A stretch of 64,000 nucleotides of DNA from Olleya aquimaris (GTDB lineage: Bacteria > Bacteroidota > Bacteroidia > Flavobacteriales > Flavobacteriaceae). The notes under the pieces are model-generated. The model did no database searches. It had not been told where the DNA came from and saw only the letters and a program-made list of their open reading frames with translations. Of the stretch, positions 27,215 to 35,012 are shown piece after piece. The stretch spans positions 546,029 through 610,028 of the forward strand of contig NZ_QLLO01000001.1 of the NCBI RefSeq assembly GCF_003259525.1. Reading direction: 5' to 3'. The first letter of the stretch is position 1; the number at the start of each line of letters is the position of its first letter. The position numbers and the translations under genes were made by a program.

Positions 27215-29173
27215 ATGAAATATACAGGTACAATAATTTTAATTCTGTTTTTTTCATTTTTATCATGTAAAAATGAGTCTAATAATAAAAATTCTAAAGA
27301 TGTGTCTTATCAAGTAGATATTGAAAGCACCTTAGAACAATTGTTAAAGCAAGAAGATACGGATGGTGATAAAAAAATTACTGTGGAAGATATATCGCCA
27401 AAATTATTTCAATTAAAATCAAATTCTGGAAACATATTTCAAATAGAAGGTACATATAAACTATCTAATTTACTTCAAGAGCTAGTATTTGCTCAAAATA
27501 AAGGTCAAACAATTGCCAATATTAAACCAAAATACATTAACGAACCTCCTGTTGATAGAACATCACGATTAATAAAAAACTATTATTGGGATGGTCTCAC
27601 AAGACACTTGGATAAGGATGGTGTTGAAGCATTAATTAAAGACTCCAAAAATAAAAATTTAATCTCCGAAGCGCTCAGAATTTATGTGCCATTCAAGGAT
27701 TCAATAGCTTTTAATTACTTTAAAAAACTAGAGCAGGATTTACCCATTACAACAGTTAGGTTGCCAGAAATTATTACACCAAAATATGTAAAATCTATTA
27801 ACAATCAACCTGGAATTTTATCATTAAAACTTGAAAATAGATGGGGAAAATTGCAAGGTGTACCCTTTGTTGTTCCAGGAGGACGATTTAATGAAATGTA
27901 CGGATGGGATAGTTATTTTGAATCTGTAGGTTTAATTGTTGACGGTAGAGTAGATTTGGCAAAAGCTATGGCAGATAATTTTCAATATGAGATTGAGAAT
28001 TACGGAAAAATTCTAAATGCAAATAGATCCTATTACCTTACCAGAACGCAACCACCTTTTTATTCAAGTTTAATTACAGAAGTTTTTGAAGTAACACAAA
28101 ACAAAAAATGGTTAGAAAACCATTTGGATACTGCAATTAAAGAATATGAAACTGTTTGGATGGAAAACGGTATCAGGTTAACAGAAAATGGACTAAACCG
28201 TTATTTATCACAAGGTATTGGTATGCCACCAGAATGTGAAGAAGGTCATTTTGATGCCATTATTAAACCTTATGCGTCTGTAGCAAACTTGTCTGTTAAA
28301 GAATATATTAAACGCTATCAAAATGAATTAGAATCTAACCCAGAACTTGACCCTTACTTTGTTCATGATAGAAGTATGAGAGAATCTGGTCATGACACGT
28401 CTTATCGCATTGAAGGAAATTGTGCAGATCTCAACTTGGTAGAGCTAAATGCATTTTTGTATAAGTACGAAAAAGACTTTGCTTTTTTAATAGCAAATCA
28501 TTTTAATAATAAATTCACCACATCGTCAGGAAGAAGTTATACTTCAGAATATTGGGATGAAAAAGCAAAAAAACGTCAATCTATTTCAAGTAATCTATTA
28601 TGGAATGATCAAAAAGGCATGTTTTTCGATTATAATATCGTTACCAAAAAACAATCCAATTTTGTTTCTGCAACAACTTTTACGCCAATGTGGTCTGGAA
28701 TGGCATCTAATGAACAAGCAAAACAATTAGTTAATAAAGCCTTACCATTATTAAAAGAACAAGGCGGTATTGCAGCTTCAACAAAAGAAAGTAGAGGAGA
28801 TATATCAGATAACAGACCAGCTAGACAATGGGATTACCCTAATGGTTGGGCGCCACACCAAATGATGATTTGGAAAGGACTTATTAATTACGGATACAAT
28901 AATGAAGCACAAGAATTAATTTACAGATGGTTACATATGATAACCAAAAATGCTGTGGATTACAATGGGACAATTCCAGAAAAATACGATGTTGTAGCTG
29001 CCACACATAAAGTGTTTGCCGAATATGGAAACGTAGGTACCGATTTTGAATATATTACGCAAGAAGGTTTTGGATGGATGAATGCTTCTTATCAATATGG
29101 ATTATCCTTATTAAAAAATCAGTATAGATTAGAGTTAAATAAGTTAGTAGAACCTAATAAACTATTCAATTAA
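27215..29173 (+). CDS. GH37 trehalase lipoprotein with an EF-hand-like loop
   Basis: A 652-residue trehalase that hydrolyses alpha,alpha-trehalose to two glucose. Both family signatures are present, PGGRFNEMYGWDSY (221-234) and QWDYPNGWAP (538-547), and SGHDTSYR contains the likely acid D394. The lipobox LSC (C18) makes it an exported lipoprotein, not a cytoplasmic TreF. Near the N-terminus, D48 to D59 reads DTDGDKKITVED, a canonical EF-hand-type calcium loop, like the calcium site known in fungal neutral trehalases. It closes the VCBS to GH97 gene run; the next genes sit behind their own palindrome. Confidence 0.94.
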   Translation: MKYTGTIILILFFSFLSCKNESNNKNSKDVSYQVDIESTLEQLLKQEDTDGDKKITVEDISPKLFQLKSNSGNIFQIEGTYKLSNLLQELVFAQNKGQTIANIKPKYINEPPVDRTSRLIKNYYWDGLTRHLDKDGVEALIKDSKNKNLISEALRIYVPFKDSIAFNYFKKLEQDLPITTVRLPEIITPKYVKSINNQPGILSLKLENRWGKLQGVPFVVPGGRFNEMYGWDSYFESVGLIVDGRVDLAKAMADNFQYEIENYGKILNANRSYYLTRTQPPFYSSLITEVFEVTQNKKWLENHLDTAIKEYETVWMENGIRLTENGLNRYLSQGIGMPPECEEGHFDAIIKPYASVANLSVKEYIKRYQNELESNPELDPYFVHDRSMRESGHDTSYRIEGNCADLNLVELNAFLYKYEKDFAFLIANHFNNKFTTSSGRSYTSEYWDEKAKKRQSISSNLLWNDQKGMFFDYNIVTKKQSNFVSATTFTPMWSGMASNEQAKQLVNKALPLLKEQGGIAASTKESRGDISDNRPARQWDYPNGWAPHQMMIWKGLINYGYNNEAQELIYRWLHMITKNAVDYNGTIPEKYDVVAATHKVFAEYGNVGTDFEYITQEGFGWMNASYQYGLSLLKNQYRLELNKLVEPNKLFN

Positions 29174-29179
29174 ATAAAA

Positions 29180-29195
29180 ACTAAAACGTTTTAGT
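29180..29195. promoter_or_regulatory. LacI-type operator candidate, second kinase operon
   Basis: ACTAAAACGTTTTAGT is a perfect 16-base palindrome with the same AAAACGTTTT centre as the site before susC. It lies 96 bases before the kinase gene at 29292. Confidence 0.65.
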
Positions 29196-29254
29196 AAGTA
29201 TTAAAGCCATTTTATTTAAGTAATTAATAAAAAATTACAAGAGGATTGTAAATT

Positions 29255-29262
29255 TATATTTA
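29255..29262 (+). promoter_or_regulatory. Candidate -7 element for the second kinase operon
   Basis: TATATTTA is one base from TAnnTTTG and lies 29 bases before the start codon. I see no -33 match at the right spacing. Confidence 0.3.
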
Positions 29263-29291
29263 TTACAATTAAAAGTAACAATTAAACTAGT

Positions 29292-30212
29292 ATGATAGAT
29301 ATTTTATGTGTTGGAGAAGTCCTAATAGATTTTATAGGACATCAAGCTGAAGTAGAGATAAATGAAACAAGAGATTATCACAGATTTCTAGGTGGATCTC
29401 CAACAAATGTCGCAATGAATTCTGCTCGTTTAGGACTTAATGCAGTACTAGTTTCATCAGTTGGAAACGATGGATTTGGAGAATATATTTTTAAAAAATT
29501 AGCAGAAGTTGGTGTCGATGTGACTTACATGGATATTATTCATAAAAAACCAACAAGTGTTATTTTTGTTTCAAGATCTTCTGGGACTCCAGATTTTATT
29601 CCATTTAGAGAGGCAGATTGTATAATTTCCGAAAATCAAATTCCTACTGAAACTTTAAAAAAAACCAAAATATTCCATACCACATGTTTTGCTTTAAGTA
29701 AAAATCCTGCACAATCTACTATTTTAAAAAAAGCAGAAGAAGCCTTTAATTTAGGATGCCAACTTAGTATAGATATTAATTATTCTGATAAACTATGGAG
29801 CTGTCAAGAAGAAGCTTTAAATGTTATAAAATCCTATTGTAAATTAAATCCTCTAGTTAAAGTTAGTGAAGATGATATGTTTAGGCTTTTTGAGAAAAAA
29901 TTACCAGATGAAGAAATTTTTAAGTTTTTTCATAATATAGGTGTTGATACTGTGTGCTTAACACTAGGTAGCAATGGAGTTAAGCTATCTCAAAAAAATA
30001 AAGACATCATACAGTTACCTGCAATAAAAATTGAAAAAATAATGGATGCAACAGGTGCTGGAGATGCGTTTTGGTCTGGATTTTTATATGCATACATCAA
30101 TAAAAAAACTGTGGTTGAATGCTTAGAAGTTGCACTAAAATTAGCAGCTTTAAAGCTTCAAAATGTTGGTAGATTACCAGAAAATATTAATATAGTCTCC
30201 AAGCTTTTATAG
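29292..30212 (+). CDS. PfkB-family sugar kinase, probable fructokinase 2
   Basis: A 306-residue PfkB kinase with GGSPTNVAMNSARLG (about 35-49) at the sugar-binding face and DATGAGDAF (catalytic base D258) at the anion hole. It is only distantly similar to the kinase at 8938. It is 33 bases upstream of a sucrose-phosphorylase-type gene, whose fructose product it would phosphorylate to fructose 6-phosphate; this pairing is the main reason for calling it a fructokinase. 2-keto-3-deoxygluconate or another ketose remains possible. Its own LacI-type palindrome lies 96 bases upstream. Confidence 0.85.
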   Translation: MIDILCVGEVLIDFIGHQAEVEINETRDYHRFLGGSPTNVAMNSARLGLNAVLVSSVGNDGFGEYIFKKLAEVGVDVTYMDIIHKKPTSVIFVSRSSGTPDFIPFREADCIISENQIPTETLKKTKIFHTTCFALSKNPAQSTILKKAEEAFNLGCQLSIDINYSDKLWSCQEEALNVIKSYCKLNPLVKVSEDDMFRLFEKKLPDEEIFKFFHNIGVDTVCLTLGSNGVKLSQKNKDIIQLPAIKIEKIMDATGAGDAFWSGFLYAYINKKTVVECLEVALKLAALKLQNVGRLPENINIVSKLL

Positions 30213-30245
30213 CACTTCATAAATTTTATAAATAATTAATAAAAT

Positions 30246-31976
30246 ATGCCGACAAGTACAATCTCAAATGGTGTAATGCTAAATGCATATCCAGATAGTA
30301 TTGGAGAAAAATGGAGCGATACCATAAGTATGCTTCAAAGAACAGAGTTTAAAGATGTTTTTTCTCTGTTTTATGTATTACCAACCTTTTTTAATAGCGA
30401 TTTAGACAGAGGGTTTTCTATTATAGACTATAATTTAAATAAAGATTTAATAGCAGAAGAAGATTTAAAAGCTTTAAATAAACTTAATATCAAACTTAAA
30501 TTTGATATTGTTTTAAATCACTTGTCAGTTGCTTCTCCTCAATTTAAAGATTTATTAAAACATGGAGACCAATCTAAGTACAAAGATTTTTTTATTAACT
30601 GGAATACCTTTTGGCAAGATCATGGCGATTTAAACGAAGAGGAAATAGTTATTCCTAAAAAACAGTATTTAGACAAATTGTTTATGCGTAAAGCTGGACT
30701 TCCAATATTAAAAGTACCATTTCCGGATGGTAGTGAGCAACCTTATTGGAATACTTTTTACCAAGAAATAAAGTACCATCCAATTTCAATAGAAGACTTA
30801 AAAAATGTAAAACAATTGTCTTCAAATCAAGCAAAGTTAATTTGCGATAAAGTCAATCAAGCAATACAAGACAGGCAAGATATTTCAACTATAGATTTTG
30901 GTACTGAAAACCATTTAAAAACTGAAATTATTGACGTTGTCAATAAAAAACGAACGTATTTAGGACAAATGGATGTTAACGCAAAATCACCATTAGTCTG
31001 GGATTTTTATGAAGACACCTTATCTAAGGTTAAAAGTTTTGGAGGCCAAATATTAAGATTAGATGCATTCGCTTATTTACACAAACAAGTTGGTCAATCC
31101 AATTTTTTTAATAAACCAGGTACTTGGCAGTATCTGGAAAGAATAAAACAAATAGCACAAAAAAACAACCTCATGTTATTACCAGAAATCCATGCAGAAT
31201 ATGGTTTAGGGTTACATGAGGAAGTTGCAAACAAAGGTTATTTTATTTACGATTTTTTCCTACCAGGATTAGTTATCCATACCCTTGAGACAGCTAATAA
31301 TAAAGCCATTTTAAAATGGGCTAATGAGATTATCACCAAAGGATACAAGACTGTTAATATGTTAGGCTGTCATGATGGTATTCCTGTTCTAGATTTAAAA
31401 GGAAAAGAAGTAAATGGCTCTTATAACAAAGGATTACTGGAAGATGAAGAAATCGAAACTATAATGAATACCATTATAGAACGTGGTGGACGCGTTAAAA
31501 ACTTATATGGACCCTCAGGTAAAAAAATATCTTACTATCAAGTAAATGCAACGTTTTTTAGTGCATTAGGAGAAGACGAACAAAAAATGTTATTAGCCAG
31601 AGCAATACAATTATTTATGCCTGGAATTCCTCAAATATGGTATCTGGATATTTTTGAAGGCAAAAATAATTATGAAGCTGCAGATAAAGCAGGAAGTGGT
31701 GGACATAAGGAGATAAACAGAACAACGTTAAGCTTAAACGATATTAATAAAGGACTAAAAAAGCAAAGCGTTCTAAATCAATTAGAAATTATTAAATTAA
31801 GAAATACTTCTAAAGCTTTTCAAGGAGAAGTTTCATTTAATAACACTTCTAAAAACATTATTGATGTCAAATGGGAAAATGAAGGGAGTTCGGTACACTT
31901 AAATGCAAATCTTAAAACATTTTCATTTAATATTACTTGCAAAGAAAATAATGAAACTAAAGTTTTGACCTACTAA
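30246..31976 (+). CDS. GH13 (subfamily 18-like) sucrose phosphorylase-type enzyme
   Basis: A 576-residue enzyme with no signal peptide, so cytoplasmic. It carries the GH13 catalytic set: nucleophile D273 in RLDAFAYL, acid/base E314 in LPEIHAEYG and stabiliser D377 in GCHDGIPVLD, with FDIVLNHLS in region I. The IHAEYG and HDGIPVLD motifs resemble sucrose phosphorylase rather than alpha-amylase. It would split an imported glucoside with phosphate to give alpha-glucose 1-phosphate and a free acceptor, saving one ATP compared with hydrolysis. The acceptor may be fructose, but related enzymes act on glucosylglycerate or glucosylglycerol, and the length (about 500 for classical sucrose phosphorylase) leaves that open. 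Confidence 0.85.
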   Translation: MPTSTISNGVMLNAYPDSIGEKWSDTISMLQRTEFKDVFSLFYVLPTFFNSDLDRGFSIIDYNLNKDLIAEEDLKALNKLNIKLKFDIVLNHLSVASPQFKDLLKHGDQSKYKDFFINWNTFWQDHGDLNEEEIVIPKKQYLDKLFMRKAGLPILKVPFPDGSEQPYWNTFYQEIKYHPISIEDLKNVKQLSSNQAKLICDKVNQAIQDRQDISTIDFGTENHLKTEIIDVVNKKRTYLGQMDVNAKSPLVWDFYEDTLSKVKSFGGQILRLDAFAYLHKQVGQSNFFNKPGTWQYLERIKQIAQKNNLMLLPEIHAEYGLGLHEEVANKGYFIYDFFLPGLVIHTLETANNKAILKWANEIITKGYKTVNMLGCHDGIPVLDLKGKEVNGSYNKGLLEDEEIETIMNTIIERGGRVKNLYGPSGKKISYYQVNATFFSALGEDEQKMLLARAIQLFMPGIPQIWYLDIFEGKNNYEAADKAGSGGHKEINRTTLSLNDINKGLKKQSVLNQLEIIKLRNTSKAFQGEVSFNNTSKNIIDVKWENEGSSVHLNANLKTFSFNITCKENNETKVLTY

Positions 31977-32040
31977 ATTTATATTTCAAAATCCCTAAAA
32001 ACTCTGTACTGTTTTTCTATACTCTTTTCTCATAAAAACT

Positions 32041-32048
32041 TACATTTG
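32041..32048 (+). promoter_or_regulatory. Candidate -7 promoter element for maeB
   Basis: TACATTTG matches TAnnTTTG exactly and lies 26 bases before the maeB start. The -33 region is T-rich (around 32012-32022) without a clean TTTG. Confidence 0.5.
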
Positions 32049-32074
32049 TATTTCATAGTGTAATCAAAAAAAGT

Positions 32075-34372
32075 ATGAGTAAGCAAAGCAAAAGAAGAGA
32101 AGCTTTAGTCTATCACGCCAAACCAACTCCAGGAAAAATTAAAGTGGTTCCAACCAAAAAATATGCTACCCAACGCGATTTGGCGTTAGCGTATTCTCCA
32201 GGTGTTGCAGAGCCTTGTTTAGAAATAGAAAAAGACGTTAATAACGTTTATAAATATACAGCAAAAGGTAATTTAGTTGCAGTTATATCCAACGGAACTG
32301 CGGTTTTAGGATTAGGAAATATTGGTCCAGAAGCTTCTAAGCCTGTTATGGAAGGTAAAGGCTTACTGTTTAAAATATTTGCAGATATTGATGTGTTTGA
32401 TATAGAAGTTGGTACTGAAGATATTGAAGAATTTATTGCGACTGTAAAAAACATAGCACCAACCTTTGGAGGTATTAACCTAGAAGATATCAAAGCACCT
32501 GAAGCATTTGAGATAGAAAGACGTCTAAAAGAAGAATTAGATATTCCTGTAATGCATGATGACCAGCATGGTACTGCAATTATTTCTGCAGCAGCGTTAT
32601 TAAATGCATTAGAATTAACAGAAAAGAAAATAGATGAGGTTACCATTGTAGTAAGTGGTGCAGGTGCAGCAGCAATATCGTGTACTAGATTGTATTTAGC
32701 ATTTGGAGCTAAACGCGAAAACGTAGTGATGTTGGATAGTAAAGGAGTTATTAGAGACGATAGAGATAATTTAACCTCACAAAAAGCAGAGTTTGCTACA
32801 CACAGAAAAATAGATACTCTAGAGGAAGCTATGCAAGATGCAGATGTCTTTATTGGCTTATCAACTTCAGATATTGTGACGCCAGAGATGTTAAACACTA
32901 TGGCTAAAAACCCAATAGTGTTTGCTATGGCTAATCCAGATCCAGAGATCAACTACCAATTAGCTATAGATACCAGAGACGATATTATTATGGCAACAGG
33001 ACGAAGCGATCATCCTAATCAAGTAAATAATGTTCTTGGATTTCCGTTTATTTTTAGAGGAGCTTTAGATGTTAGAGCTACCAAAATTAATGAAGCTATG
33101 AAAATGGCAGCGGTTAAAGCATTAGCAGATTTAGCTAAAGAGCCAGTCCCAGAACAAGTCAATATCGCTTATGGCGAAACACGTCTAACTTTTGGAAAAG
33201 AATACATCATCCCAAAGCCATTTGATCCACGTTTAATTGCAACAGTGCCTCCAGCAGTTGCCAAAGCAGCTATGGAAAGTGGTGTTGCTAAAGAGCCTAT
33301 AGAAGATTGGCAGAAATATGAAGACGAATTATTAGACCGTTTAGGTAGCGATAATAAGATTGTTAGATTATTATTAAACAGAGCTAGATTAGACCCTAAA
33401 CGTGTGGTGTTTACAGAAGCAGATTCTATAGACGTATTAAAAGCTGCACAAATTGTTTATGAAGAAGGTGTCGCTATTCCTATTTTATTAGGTAGAAAGG
33501 AAGAGATAGAACGATTAAAAGAAGAGTTAGAGTTTGATGCAGATGTGTTGATCATAGACCCTAAGTCTGACGAACAATTACAACAAAAAAATAAATACGC
33601 TAAAGTTTATTGGGAACAACGCAGACGTAAAGGAGTAACTTTACTGTTAGCAGAAAAACTAATGAGAGAGCGTAACTATTACGCAGCAATGATGGTTAAT
33701 GAAGGCGATGCAGATGCTTTAATTTCTGGATATTCTAGAAGTTATCCATCTGTAGTAAAACCAATGCTAGAACTTATTGGATTGGCACCAGGTTCTACAA
33801 GAATTGCGACTACTAACGTTATGATGACGCAACGTGGACCAATGTTTTTAAGTGATACGTCCATAAACATCAATCCTTCTGCAGAAGACTTAACTAAAAT
33901 CACACAGATGACCGCAAAAGTGGTTAAAATGTTTGGGATGGAACCTGTTATGGCAATGACCTCGTATTCTAATTTTGGGTCATCAAAAGATCAAACAGCA
34001 ACTAAAGTTAGAGAAGCAGTATCTTATTTACACAAGAGGCATCCAGATTTATTGGTTGATGGCGAGCTTCAAACAGATTTTGCTTTAAACAGTAAAATGC
34101 TTCAAGATATTTTTCCGTTTTCAAAGTTATCTGGTAAAAAAGTAAACACACTTATTTTTCCAAATTTAGAATCTGCTAACATTACGTATAAACTTCTAAA
34201 AGAATTAAACAAAGCAGAGTCCATTGGACCAATCATGATGGGAATGCGTAAACCTGTACATATATTACAATTAGACGCTAGTGTAGATGAAATTGTAAAC
34301 ATGACAGCAATAGCTGTAATTGATGCGCAGCAAAAGGAAAAACAAGAACAAAATCATAAAAATAATAGCTAA
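32075..34372 (+). CDS. maeB: NADP-dependent malic enzyme with phosphotransacetylase-like domain
   Basis: A 765-residue MaeB-type enzyme that decarboxylates malate to pyruvate with reduction of NADP, supplying NADPH and linking the TCA cycle to pyruvate. The malic domain (about 1-425) has AYSPGVAEPC, NGTAVLGLGNIG, MHDDQHGT (160-167) and the NAD(P)-binding VVSGAGAAAISC. The second half (about 430-755) resembles phosphotransacetylase and is usually regulatory, not catalytic. The length is normal for the two-domain form. It has its own -7 element and is followed by ruvA with its own promoter. Confidence 0.95.
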   Translation: MSKQSKRREALVYHAKPTPGKIKVVPTKKYATQRDLALAYSPGVAEPCLEIEKDVNNVYKYTAKGNLVAVISNGTAVLGLGNIGPEASKPVMEGKGLLFKIFADIDVFDIEVGTEDIEEFIATVKNIAPTFGGINLEDIKAPEAFEIERRLKEELDIPVMHDDQHGTAIISAAALLNALELTEKKIDEVTIVVSGAGAAAISCTRLYLAFGAKRENVVMLDSKGVIRDDRDNLTSQKAEFATHRKIDTLEEAMQDADVFIGLSTSDIVTPEMLNTMAKNPIVFAMANPDPEINYQLAIDTRDDIIMATGRSDHPNQVNNVLGFPFIFRGALDVRATKINEAMKMAAVKALADLAKEPVPEQVNIAYGETRLTFGKEYIIPKPFDPRLIATVPPAVAKAAMESGVAKEPIEDWQKYEDELLDRLGSDNKIVRLLLNRARLDPKRVVFTEADSIDVLKAAQIVYEEGVAIPILLGRKEEIERLKEELEFDADVLIIDPKSDEQLQQKNKYAKVYWEQRRRKGVTLLLAEKLMRERNYYAAMMVNEGDADALISGYSRSYPSVVKPMLELIGLAPGSTRIATTNVMMTQRGPMFLSDTSININPSAEDLTKITQMTAKVVKMFGMEPVMAMTSYSNFGSSKDQTATKVREAVSYLHKRHPDLLVDGELQTDFALNSKMLQDIFPFSKLSGKKVNTLIFPNLESANITYKLLKELNKAESIGPIMMGMRKPVHILQLDASVDEIVNMTAIAVIDAQQKEKQEQNHKNNS

Positions 34373-34402
34373 TTTGAAGTACAATTAATTTTCTTACATT
34401 TG
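34373..34402 (+). promoter_or_regulatory. Bacteroidota-type promoter of ruvA
   Basis: TTTG (34373-34376), 18 bases, then TACATTTG (34395-34402): a close match to the TTTG/TAnnTTTG consensus. It begins at the maeB stop codon and ends 22 bases before ruvA. Confidence 0.7.
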
Positions 34403-34424
34403 GAGGTTTAACAGCAACAATTAC

Positions 34425-35006
34425 ATGATTACACACATACAAGGAAAGTTAGTAGAGAAGAATCCTACAGATGTCGTTATAGATTGTAATGGTATTGGTT
34501 ATTTAATTAATATTTCGTTGCATACGTATTCTCAGATTCCAGATCAAGAAGCTTTAAAATTATACACACACCTTCAAATTAGAGAAGATGCACATACCCT
34601 ATACGGATTTGCTTCATTAGCAGAAAGAGAATTATTTAGATTATTAATTTCTGTAAGTGGTATTGGTACAAATACAGCGCGTACCATGTTATCATCCTTA
34701 ACGCCTAAGCAAATAAGGGAAGGAATAGCTACAGAAGATGTAGCTTTAATTCAATCTATAAAAGGTATTGGACTAAAAACCGCACAACGTGTTATTATTG
34801 ATTTAAAAGATAAAATTCTTAAAATTTATGATATAGACGAAGTTTCTGTAAGTCAAAACAATACTAATAAAGATGAAGCGTTATCTGCATTAGAAGTTCT
34901 TGGTTTTGCCAAAAAGCAAGCTGAAAAAGTAATAGATAAAATTGTTGCTTCAGAGCCAGAAGCTAACGTAGAAACCATTATCAAATTAGCCCTAAAAAAT
35001 TTATAA
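34425..35006 (+). CDS. ruvA: Holliday junction-binding protein RuvA
   Basis: RuvA is the tetrameric junction-recognition partner of RuvB. The 193-residue product has an N-terminal OB-fold (about 1-62; MITHIQGKLVEKNPTDVVID), two helix-hairpin-helix motifs (LISVSGIGTNTARTML near 74-89 and IQSIKGIGLKTAQRVI near 109-124) and the small C-terminal RuvB-binding domain (about 145-193; DEALSALEVLGF). The length is normal. It has its own promoter and is 6 bases upstream of sprA, so sprA may be co-transcribed with it. Confidence 0.96.
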   Translation: MITHIQGKLVEKNPTDVVIDCNGIGYLINISLHTYSQIPDQEALKLYTHLQIREDAHTLYGFASLAERELFRLLISVSGIGTNTARTMLSSLTPKQIREGIATEDVALIQSIKGIGLKTAQRVIIDLKDKILKIYDIDEVSVSQNNTNKDEALSALEVLGFAKKQAEKVIDKIVASEPEANVETIIKLALKNL

Positions 35007-35012
35007 TTTATT

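Noticed and set aside
32248..32952. 234-codon open frame on the minus strand
   Set aside because: It lies wholly inside maeB, shows no recognisable motif, and its composition (serine- and isoleucine-rich) is what the reverse strand of a coding gene of this codon usage gives.
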